Source of the DNA: Streptomyces sp. NBC_00286
Lineage (GTDB): Bacteria; Actinomycetota; Actinomycetes; Streptomycetales; Streptomycetaceae
Assembly (NCBI RefSeq): GCF_036173125.1
Contig: NZ_CP108054.1
Span: forward strand, 8,935,501 to 8,999,500
DNA: 64,000 nucleotides
Reading direction: 5' to 3'
The translations under genes and the position numbers were made by a program. Below are positions 56,046 through 64,000 of the stretch, in pieces; positions within the stretch are counted from its first letter, which is position 1; the number at the start of each line of letters is the position of its first letter. Under the pieces are notes generated by a model. The model saw only the letters and a program-made list of their open reading frames with translations, did not search any database and was not told where the DNA came from.

Positions 56046-57854
56046 TCACCCGCGCGCCGCGAGGTCCCGTGCCGCGATGTACCCGAACGTCATCGCGGGG
56101 CCGATCGTCGAGCCCGCGCCCGCGTAACTGCGGCCCATGACGGCGGCGCTGGCGTTGCCCGCCGCGTACAGGCCGGGGATCACCGAGCCGTCCGGGCTGA
56201 GCACGCGCGCCCGGGCGTCGGTGAGCAGGCCGCCCTTGGTGCCGAGGTCGCCCGGAACGATCCGGAAGGCGTAGTAGGGGGCCAGCCACAGTGGTGCCAG
56301 GCAGGAGTTGGGGCGGACCGAGGGGTCCGTGTAGTAGTGGTCGTACGCGCTGTCGCCGCGTCCGAAGTCGGTGTCGTCGCCGCTCCTGGCAAGGGAGTTG
56401 AAGCGGTTGACGGTGGCGCGCAGGGCGGCCGCGGGTATGCCGATCGAGGCGGCCAGCGCGTCCAGTGTCCACGCCTTGTGGACGGCGCCCGACTCGTACC
56501 AGGCGTCGGGGAACACGAAGGTCGGCGCCACATCCTTGAAGAGGTAGCGGTTGCGGTAGTTCTGGTCGACGATCAGCCAGGCGGGGATGTGCGGGGCGTT
56601 CGGGGTGTCGCGGTCGTACATGGTGTGCACGACATCGCTGTACGGCGCGGCCTCGTTGACGAAGCGCGCTCCGGCCGCGTTGACGAGGAGCCCGCCGGGC
56701 AGGGTGCGTTCGGCGAGGCAGAAGTACGGCTGGTCGGGGAGCGGGATCGCCGGACCCCACCACGCGTCGTCCATCAACTCCAGCGCCGCGCCCGCCCGTT
56801 CACCGGCCCGGATGCCGTCACCAGTGTTCTCCTTGGCGCCGACCGTCCACCGGGTGCCGATCGGCTGCTCCTGGTACCGCTCGCGCATGGCCGCGTTGTG
56901 CTCGAAGCCGCCCGAGCCGACGATGACGCCCCGGCGGGCACGTAGCAGTCCGGGGGCGCCGTTCCTGGTGACGACCGCGCCGGTGACGGCGCCGTTCTCC
57001 TGGTGCAGATCGGTCAGCGGCGTGTTCAGCCACACGGGCACGTTCGCCCTGAGCAGCCCGGCACGCAGGCCCGCCGCCAGCGACTGCCCCATGGTGAGCG
57101 GCTTCTGGCCCAGCAGCGCCGCCTTCGTCCCCCGGGCCAGGCACTCGGTGGCCACGGCGAGCCCCTTCCCGCTGACCGCGGACAGGACGAGCCACTTGTA
57201 GTCGGCGCTGAAGACGACCATGCCGGCCGGGACCGTCATGTACGCCGGGTTCAGCCGGGCCAGCTCCGCACCCAGGATGTTCCCGTCGAGCTGGTCGGGC
57301 TCGATGGAGCGGCCCTGCGCCAGCCCGCCGGGCAACTCCGGGTAGTAGTCGCTGTAGCCCTCCATCCACCGGAAGCGCAGCGGGCTGTTGGCCATGACGA
57401 AGGAGAGCATGGCGGGCCCATGGTCGAGGAAGGCCTTCTGCCGCTCGACCGGGACGTCGTCGCCGACCACCGACGCGAGGTACGTGGCCGCCTTCGCCGG
57501 GGTGTCGGGCACCCCGGCGCCCAGGATGACGGAGTTGTTCGGGATCCAGATACCCGCGCCGGAACGGGCCGCCGAGCCGCCGAAGGTTCCCGCCTTCTCT
57601 ACGACGACGCAGGTCAGGCCCTGCTTGGCGGCGGTGAGCGCGGCCGTCATACCGGCGGCTCCGGAGCCGATGACCACGACGTCGTACGTGCCGAGGAGGG
57701 GCAGGTCGGCGGTGTCGGCGGCGGTGGCGTAGGGGCCGCCGGGATACGGCAGCCCTCCGGCGAGGGCGAGCCCGGCGCCGGCGGCACCGATCACATGGCG
57801 GCGCGAGGGGGCGGAGAGCGACGTACGTCTGACGGGATCAGCGTGAGTGGACAT
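56046..57854 (-). CDS. Tat-exported FAD-dependent oxidoreductase (3-ketosteroid delta1-dehydrogenase-like)
   Basis: This 602-residue flavoprotein is of the FAD_binding_2 family. A Tat signal (PSRRHVIGAAGAGLALAGG) precedes the dinucleotide-binding motif VIGSGAAGMTAALTAAKQGL with an ending Glu (VVEKAG). The IVGSGGFEHN motif and the C-terminal GLYAAGNASAAVMGRSYAGAGSTIGPAMTFGYIAARD are the pattern of 3-ketosteroid delta1-dehydrogenases and flavocytochrome-c-like enzymes. Known KstD enzymes are usually not Tat-exported, so an extracytoplasmic oxidoreductase on another substrate is possible. The start ATG follows GGAGAG. No steroid-catabolic genes are adjacent, though two SDR genes follow. Confidence 0.82.
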   Translation of the reverse strand: MSTHADPVRRTSLSAPSRRHVIGAAGAGLALAGGLPYPGGPYATAADTADLPLLGTYDVVVIGSGAAGMTAALTAAKQGLTCVVVEKAGTFGGSAARSGAGIWIPNNSVILGAGVPDTPAKAATYLASVVGDDVPVERQKAFLDHGPAMLSFVMANSPLRFRWMEGYSDYYPELPGGLAQGRSIEPDQLDGNILGAELARLNPAYMTVPAGMVVFSADYKWLVLSAVSGKGLAVATECLARGTKAALLGQKPLTMGQSLAAGLRAGLLRANVPVWLNTPLTDLHQENGAVTGAVVTRNGAPGLLRARRGVIVGSGGFEHNAAMRERYQEQPIGTRWTVGAKENTGDGIRAGERAGAALELMDDAWWGPAIPLPDQPYFCLAERTLPGGLLVNAAGARFVNEAAPYSDVVHTMYDRDTPNAPHIPAWLIVDQNYRNRYLFKDVAPTFVFPDAWYESGAVHKAWTLDALAASIGIPAAALRATVNRFNSLARSGDDTDFGRGDSAYDHYYTDPSVRPNSCLAPLWLAPYYAFRIVPGDLGTKGGLLTDARARVLSPDGSVIPGLYAAGNASAAVMGRSYAGAGSTIGPAMTFGYIAARDLAARG

Positions 57855-58059
57855 GGCAGGTCTCTCCAGTCTGGTCAGGGAAAGGGAGGCCGTGCTGTGC
57901 TGCCCGGGACACGAGGGTTCCCGACGCCCCGTTTCTGATGCAGAGTCAGGAATGTGGCGCGGGAACGGGGGTGAAGTCAAGAGGTACGCCACCACGAGCG
58001 GCATACGCCGTGCAGGAGCTTCCTCGCACTCGCCTGGAACAGCTCCGCGAAGGAGGCGG

Positions 58060-58150
58060 ATGACCATGACGGCCCAAACGATCGCCCGCCCGGCGATACG
58101 TGTGCGGGGTCTGGAGAAGTCGTACGCGAAGGTCGAAGTGCTTCAGGCAG
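58060..58150 (+). pseudogene. ABC transporter ATPase, N-terminal remnant
   Basis: From ATG 58060, which has a good AGGAGG upstream, the frame reads MTMTAQTIARPAIRVRGLEK then SYAKVEVLQAG. This is the usual start of DrrA-type drug-exporter ATPases just before Walker A. Homology stops after about 30 codons and Walker A never appears. The rest of the gene is gone. The following ~290 bp (58151-58438) hold no recognisable gene. Confidence 0.6.
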
Positions 58151-58438
58151 GGGTGACCTGTTCATTCTGGTCAGCCGTGTCGAGACGTGAATGGCTCTGT
58201 CGAGCCATGACGGGCACGGTCTCACCTGCCTCCTGATCTCCTTGGGGACATCGACGGCCAACGCTGGAACCGTGTGGCGGTCAGGGCTGTGATGGCGCCT
58301 GTCGCGAAGGTCCCTGTGTGGGGGCCAGGTCATCCGCGGGAGCCGATGCCGGGCGGGTGGCGCAGGTCGATCCAGCCGATGGCGGAACCACCGCCTACGG
58401 GAGCATGCCGGACACGTCACGAGGGGGTGATGGTGGGG

Positions 58439-59089
58439 CTACTTCCTGTCGTCGGCGGCACGGGCGCCGACTCGGGGGTGGTTGAAGTTCGCGATGGCGG
58501 TGTACGCGGAGGTGGTGACGTCGGCGAGGGTGCCGGAGTCGGGGTCACCGGCCCAGTATTCGAGGGCGGTGGTCGCGACGTTGACGAGCATGCCGGCGGT
58601 GGCCGATGCGGCGAGGGTGTCGGCACTCGGGCCGAGCCGCTCGGCGATGACGGGGGTCAGCAGGTCCTGGGCGCGGCGGCCGGCGGCGAGCCAGCGGGCC
58701 TTGAGAGCGGGTTCGCCGAGCATCAGCCGTGCGATACGGCGCAGGTCGCCTGTGGAGGTGCTGGTACTGCTGGCCAGGAGTGCGGCCTGGGCGGCGTCGC
58801 GCAGGGGTTCGTCCGCGGGGCGTTCCGCGAGGACCTCCACAAGGGTGTTGACGCCCTCGACGAGCAGGGGGGTCAGGGCCTCCTCCTTGACCGCGCAGTG
58901 CCGGTAGAAGGTGCGCAGGGAGATGCCGGCGGCAGCCGCGATCTGCTCGACGGTGGTCTCCGCGAAGCCTTGGCGTTCGAAGAGGTCGACAGCACCCAGG
59001 GCGAGGTCGCGCTGCATGGATGCCCGGCGCCGACGGCGGAGATCGTGCTGGGGCTTCGCACTGGTGCTGTCCTCGGCGGTCTGAGGCAT
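58439..59089 (-). CDS. TetR-family transcriptional regulator
   Basis: This 216-residue repressor has the N-terminal TetR helix-turn-helix: GAVDLFERQGFAETTVEQIAAAAGISLRTFYRH. The C-terminal ligand domain is helical and ends with TAIANFNHPR. It is transcribed divergently from the SDR gene at 59241. A perfect palindrome at 59145-59171 between them is a strong candidate operator for both genes. The neighbour suggests the ligand is a substrate or product of the SDR enzyme. Confidence 0.92.
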   Translation of the reverse strand: MPQTAEDSTSAKPQHDLRRRRRASMQRDLALGAVDLFERQGFAETTVEQIAAAAGISLRTFYRHCAVKEEALTPLLVEGVNTLVEVLAERPADEPLRDAAQAALLASSTSTSTGDLRRIARLMLGEPALKARWLAAGRRAQDLLTPVIAERLGPSADTLAASATAGMLVNVATTALEYWAGDPDSGTLADVTTSAYTAIANFNHPRVGARAADDRK

Positions 59090-59144
59090 TCCGGCCTTCT
59101 CCTCGCACTCGTCGGGTCACTGCCACCTATTGTGACACGTCAGC

Positions 59145-59171
59145 CCTACTTGGCATGTTGTGCCAAGTAGG
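59145..59171. promoter_or_regulatory. Putative TetR operator
   Basis: A perfect inverted repeat: CCTACTTGGCA (59145-59155), a five-base spacer, and TGCCAAGTAGG (59161-59171). It sits in the 151-bp region between the divergent tetR and SDR genes, the usual place for a TetR operator. Confidence 0.75.
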
Positions 59172-59240
59172 CATATCGTGCAGTCAGGGCGGGCCTTCCG
59201 GCCTCACAACCACGCCATAGCACAGAGGGAAGTCGTCACC

Positions 59241-60155
59241 ATGACCCGTATCTCGTTCGATGGACGCGTCGCGATCGTCACCGGGGCAGGAGGGGGTCTG
59301 GGACGTGCCCATGCCCTCGATCTGGCCGCCCGCGGAGCGAAGGTCGTCGTCAACGACCTCGGCGGCAGCATGGCAGGCGACGGCGGCGGCAGCGCCATGG
59401 CCGACCAGGTCGCCAAGGAGATCACCTCGGCCGGCGGGCAGGCCGTCGCCAACTACGACTCGGTCGCCACCCCCGAGGGCGGCAAGGCCATCGTCCAGAC
59501 CGCGCTGGACGCCTTCGGCACGGTCGACATCCTGATCAACAACGCGGGCAATATCCGCAACGCGCCCTTCACCGACCTCACCCCCGAGGCTGTCGAGGCC
59601 CTCCTCGCCGTCCACGTCAAGGGCGCCTTCTACGTCACCCAGCCCGCCTTCGCCGTCATGCGCGACAAGGGCTACGGGCGCATCGTGTTCACCTCGTCCG
59701 CCTCGGGCATCTTCGGAAGCCCCGAGCAGGCCAACTACGCGGCCGCCAAGGGCGCCGTCCTGGGCCTGGCCAATGTCGTCGCCCTCGAAGGCGCCCCCCA
59801 CGGCATCAAGGTCAACACCATCCTCCCGGCCGCCGCCAGCCGCATGATCGAGGACATGAACCTCGAGACCCTCGCCGGCGTCCCCACCACCCCGGCCCAC
59901 AACGAACCCGAGATGATCACCGCCATGGCGAGCTACCTCGCGAGTGAGGAGAACCCCTACAGCCACGAGGCGTTCTCCATCGCGCGCGGCCGCTACGCCC
60001 GCGTTTTCATCGGCGTCACCGCGGGACACCACGTCCCCGCCGACGCTCCGATCGCCACCGCCGATGACGTGGCCGCACACATCGACACCGTCCGCGACCA
60101 GACCGGCTACCACGTCCCCGGCTCCCTCGTCGAGGAATTCGCCCTCATCCCCTGA
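59241..60155 (+). CDS. SDR-family oxidoreductase (hydroxysteroid/3-hydroxyacyl-CoA dehydrogenase-like)
   Basis: This 304-residue short-chain dehydrogenase is of the MFE-2/17beta-HSD4 type. The cofactor motif is TGAGGGLGRAHAL followed by VVVNDLGG, which is typical of that subgroup. NNAG and the active site are visible: Ser in VFTSSASG, then YAAAK (NYAAAKGAV). A ~50-residue C-terminal extension after the Rossmann core ends GSLVEEFALIP. ATG 59241 follows AGAGGGA. It is divergent from tetR and probably regulated by it. A steroid or lipid-type alcohol is a reasonable substrate given the KstD-like gene nearby, but this is inference. Confidence 0.9.
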   Translation: MTRISFDGRVAIVTGAGGGLGRAHALDLAARGAKVVVNDLGGSMAGDGGGSAMADQVAKEITSAGGQAVANYDSVATPEGGKAIVQTALDAFGTVDILINNAGNIRNAPFTDLTPEAVEALLAVHVKGAFYVTQPAFAVMRDKGYGRIVFTSSASGIFGSPEQANYAAAKGAVLGLANVVALEGAPHGIKVNTILPAAASRMIEDMNLETLAGVPTTPAHNEPEMITAMASYLASEENPYSHEAFSIARGRYARVFIGVTAGHHVPADAPIATADDVAAHIDTVRDQTGYHVPGSLVEEFALIP

Positions 60156-60250
60156 GCAGGCGAGCGCCTGTACTTGCGCAATGAGGGGTCCGCCGATGGG
60201 CGCAGGTGTGACCGGGTATCCCGGGGCCCCGAAGTTCCTGGTCAGTGAGC

Positions 60251-60352
60251 ATGAAAGCCGGTCAGCGATCAGAGGAAGTCGAGGAGCCGGCCAAGCAGCT
60301 CGACGCAAAAGCACCGGATCCGGACAGGGAGCGCGAGGCCGCCCGGGTCTGA
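60251..60352 (+). CDS. Possible 33-residue small protein
   Basis: ATG 60251 to TGA 60352 encodes a charged peptide beginning MKAGQRSEEVEEPAKQLDAK, rich in Glu, Asp, Lys and Arg. No homologue is recognised and no convincing ribosome-binding site is visible. It may be a fragment of a lost gene. The rest of the 373-bp gap between the two SDR genes is very GC-rich with short palindromes and shows nothing else. Confidence 0.25.
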   Translation: MKAGQRSEEVEEPAKQLDAKAPDPDREREAARV

Positions 60353-60528
60353 GTTTCCCCAAACCCCGGGGCCGCAGGGCGGCCGGCCCCGAAAGGCGCC
60401 GGGCCGTGGGGGCGGGCCCGGCGCGGCGGCCGCCCGGGGAAGCCCTGGATGACGGGTACCCCCGGGCGCCTCTCGAAGGAGGTTCTGCCGCGGCTCCCTC
60501 TACCCGAAGAAACAGGAGCACAGAGTTC

Positions 60529-61269
60529 ATGGAACGATTCGAGAACAAGATCGCGCTGGTCACCGGTGCCGGCTCGGGCATCGGGCGGGCGATCGCCACG
60601 CGCCTGGTCGCCGACGGCGCGCGCGTTATCGTGACCGACGTGAGCGGCCGGCAGTACGAGCTGGCCACCGAACTCGGCGACCGGGCCACGGCCCGGCACC
60701 TCGACGTCGCCGACGAGGCCGATGTGCGTGCCACCGAGGAGTGGATCCGCACCGAGTTCGGCGGCCTGGACCTCCTGGCCAACAACGCGGGGATCGGCGG
60801 CGCGACGCAGCCGCTGCACGAGTACCCCGTCCAGGCCTTCGACGAGGTCCTGGCCATCAACGTCCGTGGCACCTACCTGGTCCTCCAGGCCGGAGTGCGG
60901 CTCATGCTGGAAAGTGGAGGCGGCGCCGTGGTCAACACCGCCTCCATCGGCGGCTTCCGCGCCACACCCCTGAATTCCGCCTACATCGTCTCCAAGGGCG
61001 CGTCGGTGATGATGACCCGCGTCGCGGCCCTCGAGTACGCGACCCAGGCCATCCGCGTCAACGCCGTCGCCCCGGGCGTGACCCACACGCCCATCCTGGA
61101 CAACGCCCCGGCCGACCAGCTCGAGATGCTCGCCGGCCAGGTCCCCCAGGGCCGGCTCGGAACCCCGCAGGAGATCGCCAACGTCGCCGCCTTTCTCCTC
61201 GACGACGCCGAGGCCGGCCATGTCACCGGTCAGATCTGGGTCATCGACGGCGGCCGCTCCGCCGGCTGA
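60529..61269 (+). CDS. SDR-family oxidoreductase
   Basis: This 246-residue classical short-chain dehydrogenase has TGAGSGIG cofactor binding, an Asp after the second strand (VIVTDVSG, predicting NAD preference), NNAGIGG, a catalytic Ser (NTASIGG) and YIVSK. The C-terminal GHVTGQIWVIDGG is typical of 3-oxoacyl-ACP-reductase-like SDRs. ATG 60529 follows CAGGAG. It is co-directional with the SDR gene at 59241 but separated by 373 bp, so it may have its own promoter. The substrate is unknown. Confidence 0.9.
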   Translation: MERFENKIALVTGAGSGIGRAIATRLVADGARVIVTDVSGRQYELATELGDRATARHLDVADEADVRATEEWIRTEFGGLDLLANNAGIGGATQPLHEYPVQAFDEVLAINVRGTYLVLQAGVRLMLESGGGAVVNTASIGGFRATPLNSAYIVSKGASVMMTRVAALEYATQAIRVNAVAPGVTHTPILDNAPADQLEMLAGQVPQGRLGTPQEIANVAAFLLDDAEAGHVTGQIWVIDGGRSAG

Positions 61270-61404
61270 ACCTCGAGAGCCACGGGGGCGAGCCGGTGCC
61301 AGACGTGGTGAGTGAGCGTCCTGAGAGCCAGGGCGCAGAGAAAGGGAGTGCAACTGTCGCCGTACGTGTGAACGCGGCTCTGGCAAGATTTTCGTAGGCG
61401 GAGA

Positions 61405-61575
61405 TCATCTGGGTATCGTGGTCGGCCGGTCCGCGTAACGGCGGCGGAGGCGGGCGATCAGGATGACGCGGTGGCGCAGGAGCGGAACGCCCGCGCATCC
61501 TGCCATCAGGCGTTTTTGGAGTCTGACGTCGGGGATGCGGCCTTCGTTGACGCCGGAGTTGTAGGTGGCGGAGAT
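61405..61575 (-). pseudogene. ISL3-family transposase, C-terminal remnant
   Basis: About 55 codons read ATYNSGVNEGRIPDVRLQKR, then LMAGCAGVPLLRHRVILIAR and a stop. This is the pattern at the end of ISL3-type transposases (NSG.EG...LQKR.M.GRA...LLR.R). The upstream part is cut off abruptly where IS6-like sequence on the other strand begins, near 61575. Confidence 0.65.
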
Positions 61576-61579
61576 CCCA

Positions 61580-61871
61580 TGGGCGCCTGTGGCGGGCCGT
61601 CGACCAGGACGGCAACGCGCTGGACATCCTCGTGCAGAACCGACGCGGCCAGGCGATTCTTCCGTGGCCTTCTCACAAAGACGGGTACGGTGCTGCGGGT
61701 CGTCGTCACCGACAAACTCACGGCAGCTCCGCTGGTGATGCGGAAGCCTTTCATGGCCCGTTCGCGCTGCCGGGTCGGTTGGTGGGAGTTCTCGGCCCGG
61801 TTGTTCAGGCCTTTGTGGGAGCGGTGCTCGACCGAGGGCATGACCTCGCGGTGGGCGGCTCCGTAGGAGCG
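61580..61871. mobile_element. IS6-family transposase relic with an internal inverted segment
   Basis: On the plus strand 61580-61719 reads GRLWRAVDQDGNALDILVQN and, after a frameshift, ARRFFRGLLTKTGTVLRVVV then TDKL, the middle of an IS6-type DDE transposase. The part that should follow TDKL is present at 61722-61871 but on the minus strand: RSYGAAHREVMPSVEHRSHK, GLNNRAENSHQPTRQRERAM, KGFR. The breakpoints are almost exactly adjacent, so a ~150-bp segment has been inverted in place. The N- and C-terminal ends of the transposase are missing. Confidence 0.7.
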
Positions 61872-62220
61872 GGGCTGTGGCGGTGGGGTATCGCTGGCCT
61901 GCCCGCAACAGCCTGACCCAGGCCGACACCCGGGCCGGCCACATTCCAGCACGCTGTCAGCCACTCATGCACCCAGCAATGTGACAGCGCCCTCCGAAGT
62001 CCGCCCAGGTCACCACCGGCGTACGGCGTGGCCGGGCCGCTGACATCCCCGTTGCGACCTCTTCGACCATGCCCTGGCTGGAGTTGAGGATGTGGGAGGG
62101 CGGGATGGGCGGCGTGGACGCAGCCGGGGATCGGGGCGCGCTCACCGGTGTTGCGCGTCGGCGGGGCCTCCGCGCCGCGCCGCCGTCAGGGCGGCGGTGA
62201 CGTCAGGCGGGGGACGTCGG
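61872..62220. other. Accessory stretch without recognisable genes
   Basis: No frame here gives recognisable protein homology on either strand. The stretch lies between IS relics and is probably decayed mobile or deleted DNA. Confidence 0.4.
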
Positions 62221-62229
62221 CGGGGGGAG

Positions 62230-62412
62230 GTGAAAACGGCCGCCGGGCTGGCGGTTACAGCCTGTGGAGCGCAGGTCAGGCCAGGACTCGTCCCGGCCAC
62301 AGCGCGACGAAGCAGGAAGCCACGGAGTCCCGTCCGGGGACTGTGCCGCTACGCGGCACAGTCCCCGGACGGGAAGGCCGGGATCCTCGGGCTTCAGCCC
62401 GAGGAGCAAGTC
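62230..62412 (+). mobile_element. IS200/IS605-like right end with possible TnpB C-terminal remnant
   Basis: The plus frame reads KTAAGLAVTACGAQVRPG and continues in the style of the variable C-terminal tails of Streptomyces TnpB (OrfB) proteins. It is followed by a stem with perfect 10-bp arms (62384-62393 and 62396-62405) and GGAGCAAGTCAA, like the subterminal hairpin and end of IS200/IS605 elements. No TnpA or TnpB core is present. The assignment is tentative. Confidence 0.4.
62329..62373. repeat. Perfect 21-bp inverted repeat with a three-base loop
   Basis: Arms 62329-62349 and 62353-62373 are perfectly complementary around TAC. It sits just before the IS-like end hairpin and downstream of the minus-strand GH43 gene, so it may also act as a terminator for it. 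Confidence 0.8.
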
Positions 62413-62424
62413 AACGCGGTGCGG

Positions 62425-63873
62425 TTACGCGGCGCGGGTGAACTGCCACCAGTTCATGTTGAACAGGTAGCCGCTGCCGCCGGCGAACCTCAGGTAGAGG
62501 TCCTGGGTTCCCGCCACGCCGCTCACTGGGCAGGTCACCGTGGTCCAGGCCTGCCAGCCGCCGGTGTTCGGCACACTGCACCGGCCCACGACCGTCCCGC
62601 TCGGACTGCCCAGGCGCAGCTCGACGGTGCCGCCGCCGGTGGCGGAGGCCACGCGCGCAGTGTAGGAGGAGGCGCCGGTCCCGAAGGCCACTCCCTTGAC
62701 CTTGGTGTAGTCGCCGTTTTCGATCCAGCCGACGTTCATTCCGCCGTCACTGGTCCATTCGGTCTCGATCCCGGAACCCCAGGCGATCGTCTCGGCCTCC
62801 TGGCGTACGTACGGGTCAAGCGCACCGACCTGGGGTGCACCGGTGTCCGTCATGTTGATCGTCGGGATCGTTCCGTCAGCGTTGTAGGAGAACTTCTCCA
62901 CTGCGACCGAGCGGGTGAAGCCGCCGCCGCCCGGGAGGGCGCCGTTGTGGTAGAAGAAATACGAGTTGCCCTGAAAGTCCACGATGCCCGCGTGGTTGGT
63001 GAAGGCGTTGCCCTGGGCGGGCATGACTGTTCCCCGGTAGGTCCACGGCCCGGTCGGGCTGGGTGCCGTGGAGTAGGCGATGAACTCCGAGCAGCACCTG
63101 GCCGCATACACCATGTAGTACAGGCCGTTCCGCTTGTAGACCCAGGGTGCTTCTTCGTACAGCGTGGGGCGGTCGGGGTTGTCGGTGCGGGTTCCGAAGC
63201 CCGCGGTGGTGAGCGGAATTTGGACGGGGCTGCCTGCGTAGGACGTCATGTCCGCGTTCAGCTTGACGTACCACAGGTTCGGATTGCCCCAGTACAGGTA
63301 GGCCTGGCCGTCGTCGTCGATGAAGACGGTCGGGTCGATCTCACTGTTCTCCATCAGCGGGTGGCCGAGGGCGTCCCGGAACGGGCCGGTGGGGCTGTCC
63401 GACACCGCCACGCCTATGGCCATCCGGCCGGTGGCCCGGGCCGTCACCGGCACGTACCAGTAGAACTTGCCGCCCCGTTCGATGGCCTGGCCCGCCCACG
63501 CGTCGGTGGACGCCCAGCTGAAGGTGTCCAGGCTGAGCGGTGAGCCGTGGTCGGTCCAGTTGACCATGTCGGCGGAGGACCACACCCGCCAGTCCTTCAT
63601 CACGAAGGAGGAGGTGGAGCCGTCCTCGTCGTGCCCGGTGTAGAGGTAGACCCGTCCGTTGTGCACGAGTGGGGCAGGGTCGGCGGTGTAGACGTGCTGC
63701 ACGATCGGGTTGTCGGCCCTGGCTGCGGTGGGCTGCACCACGGCGGGCACGACGGCGAACACCAGCAGGAGGCCCATCACCCAGGCGGCTGCCCGGGCGA
63801 GTCTCGTACCGGTGGCGGGTGATCTCACTGCGGTCGGGTGAGCCGTTGGCCCGTGGACGGCGGTACTGGCCAT
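62425..63873 (-). CDS. Secreted GH43-family glycosidase with C-terminal CBM6-type module
   Basis: This 482-residue secreted enzyme has a long signal peptide: an extended n-region, hydrophobic VMGLLLVFAVVPAVV, and cleavage after ARA. The five-bladed GH43 propeller follows (about residues 55-345). Catalytic acids are recognisable: Asp in TADPAPLVHNG, Asp in IDPTVFIDDDG and Glu in EEAPWVYKRNG. From about residue 355 a CBM6-like beta-sandwich runs (QEAETIAWGSGIETE through LRFAGGSGYLFNMNWWQF). GH43 enzymes of this layout act on arabinan, arabinoxylan or xylan side chains. It complements the plant-polysaccharide genes of region 1 but is far from them. ATG 63873 follows GGAAGGA. Confidence 0.9.
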   Translation of the reverse strand: MASTAVHGPTAHPTAVRSPATGTRLARAAAWVMGLLLVFAVVPAVVQPTAARADNPIVQHVYTADPAPLVHNGRVYLYTGHDEDGSTSSFVMKDWRVWSSADMVNWTDHGSPLSLDTFSWASTDAWAGQAIERGGKFYWYVPVTARATGRMAIGVAVSDSPTGPFRDALGHPLMENSEIDPTVFIDDDGQAYLYWGNPNLWYVKLNADMTSYAGSPVQIPLTTAGFGTRTDNPDRPTLYEEAPWVYKRNGLYYMVYAARCCSEFIAYSTAPSPTGPWTYRGTVMPAQGNAFTNHAGIVDFQGNSYFFYHNGALPGGGGFTRSVAVEKFSYNADGTIPTINMTDTGAPQVGALDPYVRQEAETIAWGSGIETEWTSDGGMNVGWIENGDYTKVKGVAFGTGASSYTARVASATGGGTVELRLGSPSGTVVGRCSVPNTGGWQAWTTVTCPVSGVAGTQDLYLRFAGGSGYLFNMNWWQFTRAA

Positions 63874-64000
63874 GGCGTGGTCCTTCCTGGTGCTGCGGGT
63901 CAGGGACTGAGCACTGGTCAGGTGCGGGGGAGGAACGTTGCTGCGCTCGGGGTGTGGTCAGCGCGAACCGTGCGATGCGGACGGAGCCGCCGAGTGTCTG
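63874..64000. other. Upstream region of the GH43 gene
   Basis: This 127-bp stretch should hold the GH43 promoter. I see no CCGGTT palindrome of the lacI type, no iron box and no clear -35/-10 pair. Confidence 0.3.

Noticed and set aside
57977..58420. 147-codon minus-strand frame upstream of the KstD-like gene
   Set aside because: It is His/Arg/Pro-rich, overlaps the ABC ATPase remnant and has no ribosome-binding site or family pattern.
58151..58438. Possible transposase or other gene between the ABC ATPase remnant and tetR
   Set aside because: Neither strand gives recognisable homology or sustained codon bias.
1..64000. CRISPR arrays, tRNA genes, retrons, toxin-antitoxin pairs or phage genes
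   Set aside because: No regularly spaced repeats, cloverleaf-type sequence, reverse transcriptase motifs or phage structural genes were recognised in reading the window.

Overview
The window is high-GC actinobacterial DNA, almost certainly Streptomyces. The base composition, GTG/TTG starts, Tat-exported enzymes, eukaryotic-type Ser/Thr kinases, DmdR/IdeR-type iron boxes and rare TTA codons all fit that genus. No rRNA, tRNA, CRISPR array or replication origin was seen.

Region 1 (about 1-15,200) is a plant polysaccharide locus. After a decayed ROK regulator comes a sugar ABC transporter: a Tat lipoprotein and two permeases, with no ATPase. Four catabolic genes follow: a Tat-exported GH28-like beta-helix enzyme, two alginate-lyase-fold enzymes (one multidomain) and a type-B carboxylesterase. 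A convergent pair, a GH127 beta-L-arabinofuranosidase and a LacI regulator, closes the locus. Near-identical CAACCGGTTG-type palindromes precede both the transporter operon and the lacI gene, so LacI probably controls both. The lacI gene carries a TTA codon.

Region 2 (about 15,450-20,343) holds a maleylacetate-reductase-like dehydrogenase, a membrane Ser/Thr kinase with a TTA codon, a soluble Ser/Thr kinase and a small STAS protein.

Region 3 (about 20,405-52,196) is a complete hydroxamate siderophore cluster. It encodes a ferric-siderophore importer (ATPase, two FecCD permeases, and a binding lipoprotein further along), one ~6,330-residue five-module NRPS, an MbtH protein, an amidohydrolase, two ABC exporter half-transporters, an ornithine N5-monooxygenase and a hydroxyornithine formyltransferase. 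Five iron-box-like sites lie in it. Order and specificity codes (module 2 serine, module 3 hydroxyornithine, modules 4-5 basic-residue type, N-methyltransferases in modules 1 and 3) suggest an N-methylated tris-hydroxamate pentapeptide of the scabichelin/turgichelin type. The NRPS is unusual. The module 3 condensation domain has its second active-site His replaced by Leu. Two GGDS-type carrier domains have no epimerase after them. The protein ends in an epimerase with no thioesterase.

Region 4 (about 52,200-64,000) is accessory. It has a Gfo/Idh/MocA oxidoreductase, glucarate dehydratase, a Tat-exported 3-ketosteroid-dehydrogenase-like flavoprotein, a TetR/SDR divergent pair around a perfect 11-bp palindrome, a second SDR, and a GH43-CBM6 enzyme. 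Between them lie gene and IS relics: GntR, alcohol dehydrogenase, an ABC ATPase N-terminus, ISL3, an IS6 copy with an internal inverted segment, and an IS200/IS605-like right end. An ~88-bp element occurs at both ends of the window (91-177 and 53,999-54,087), next to a broken regulator gene each time.
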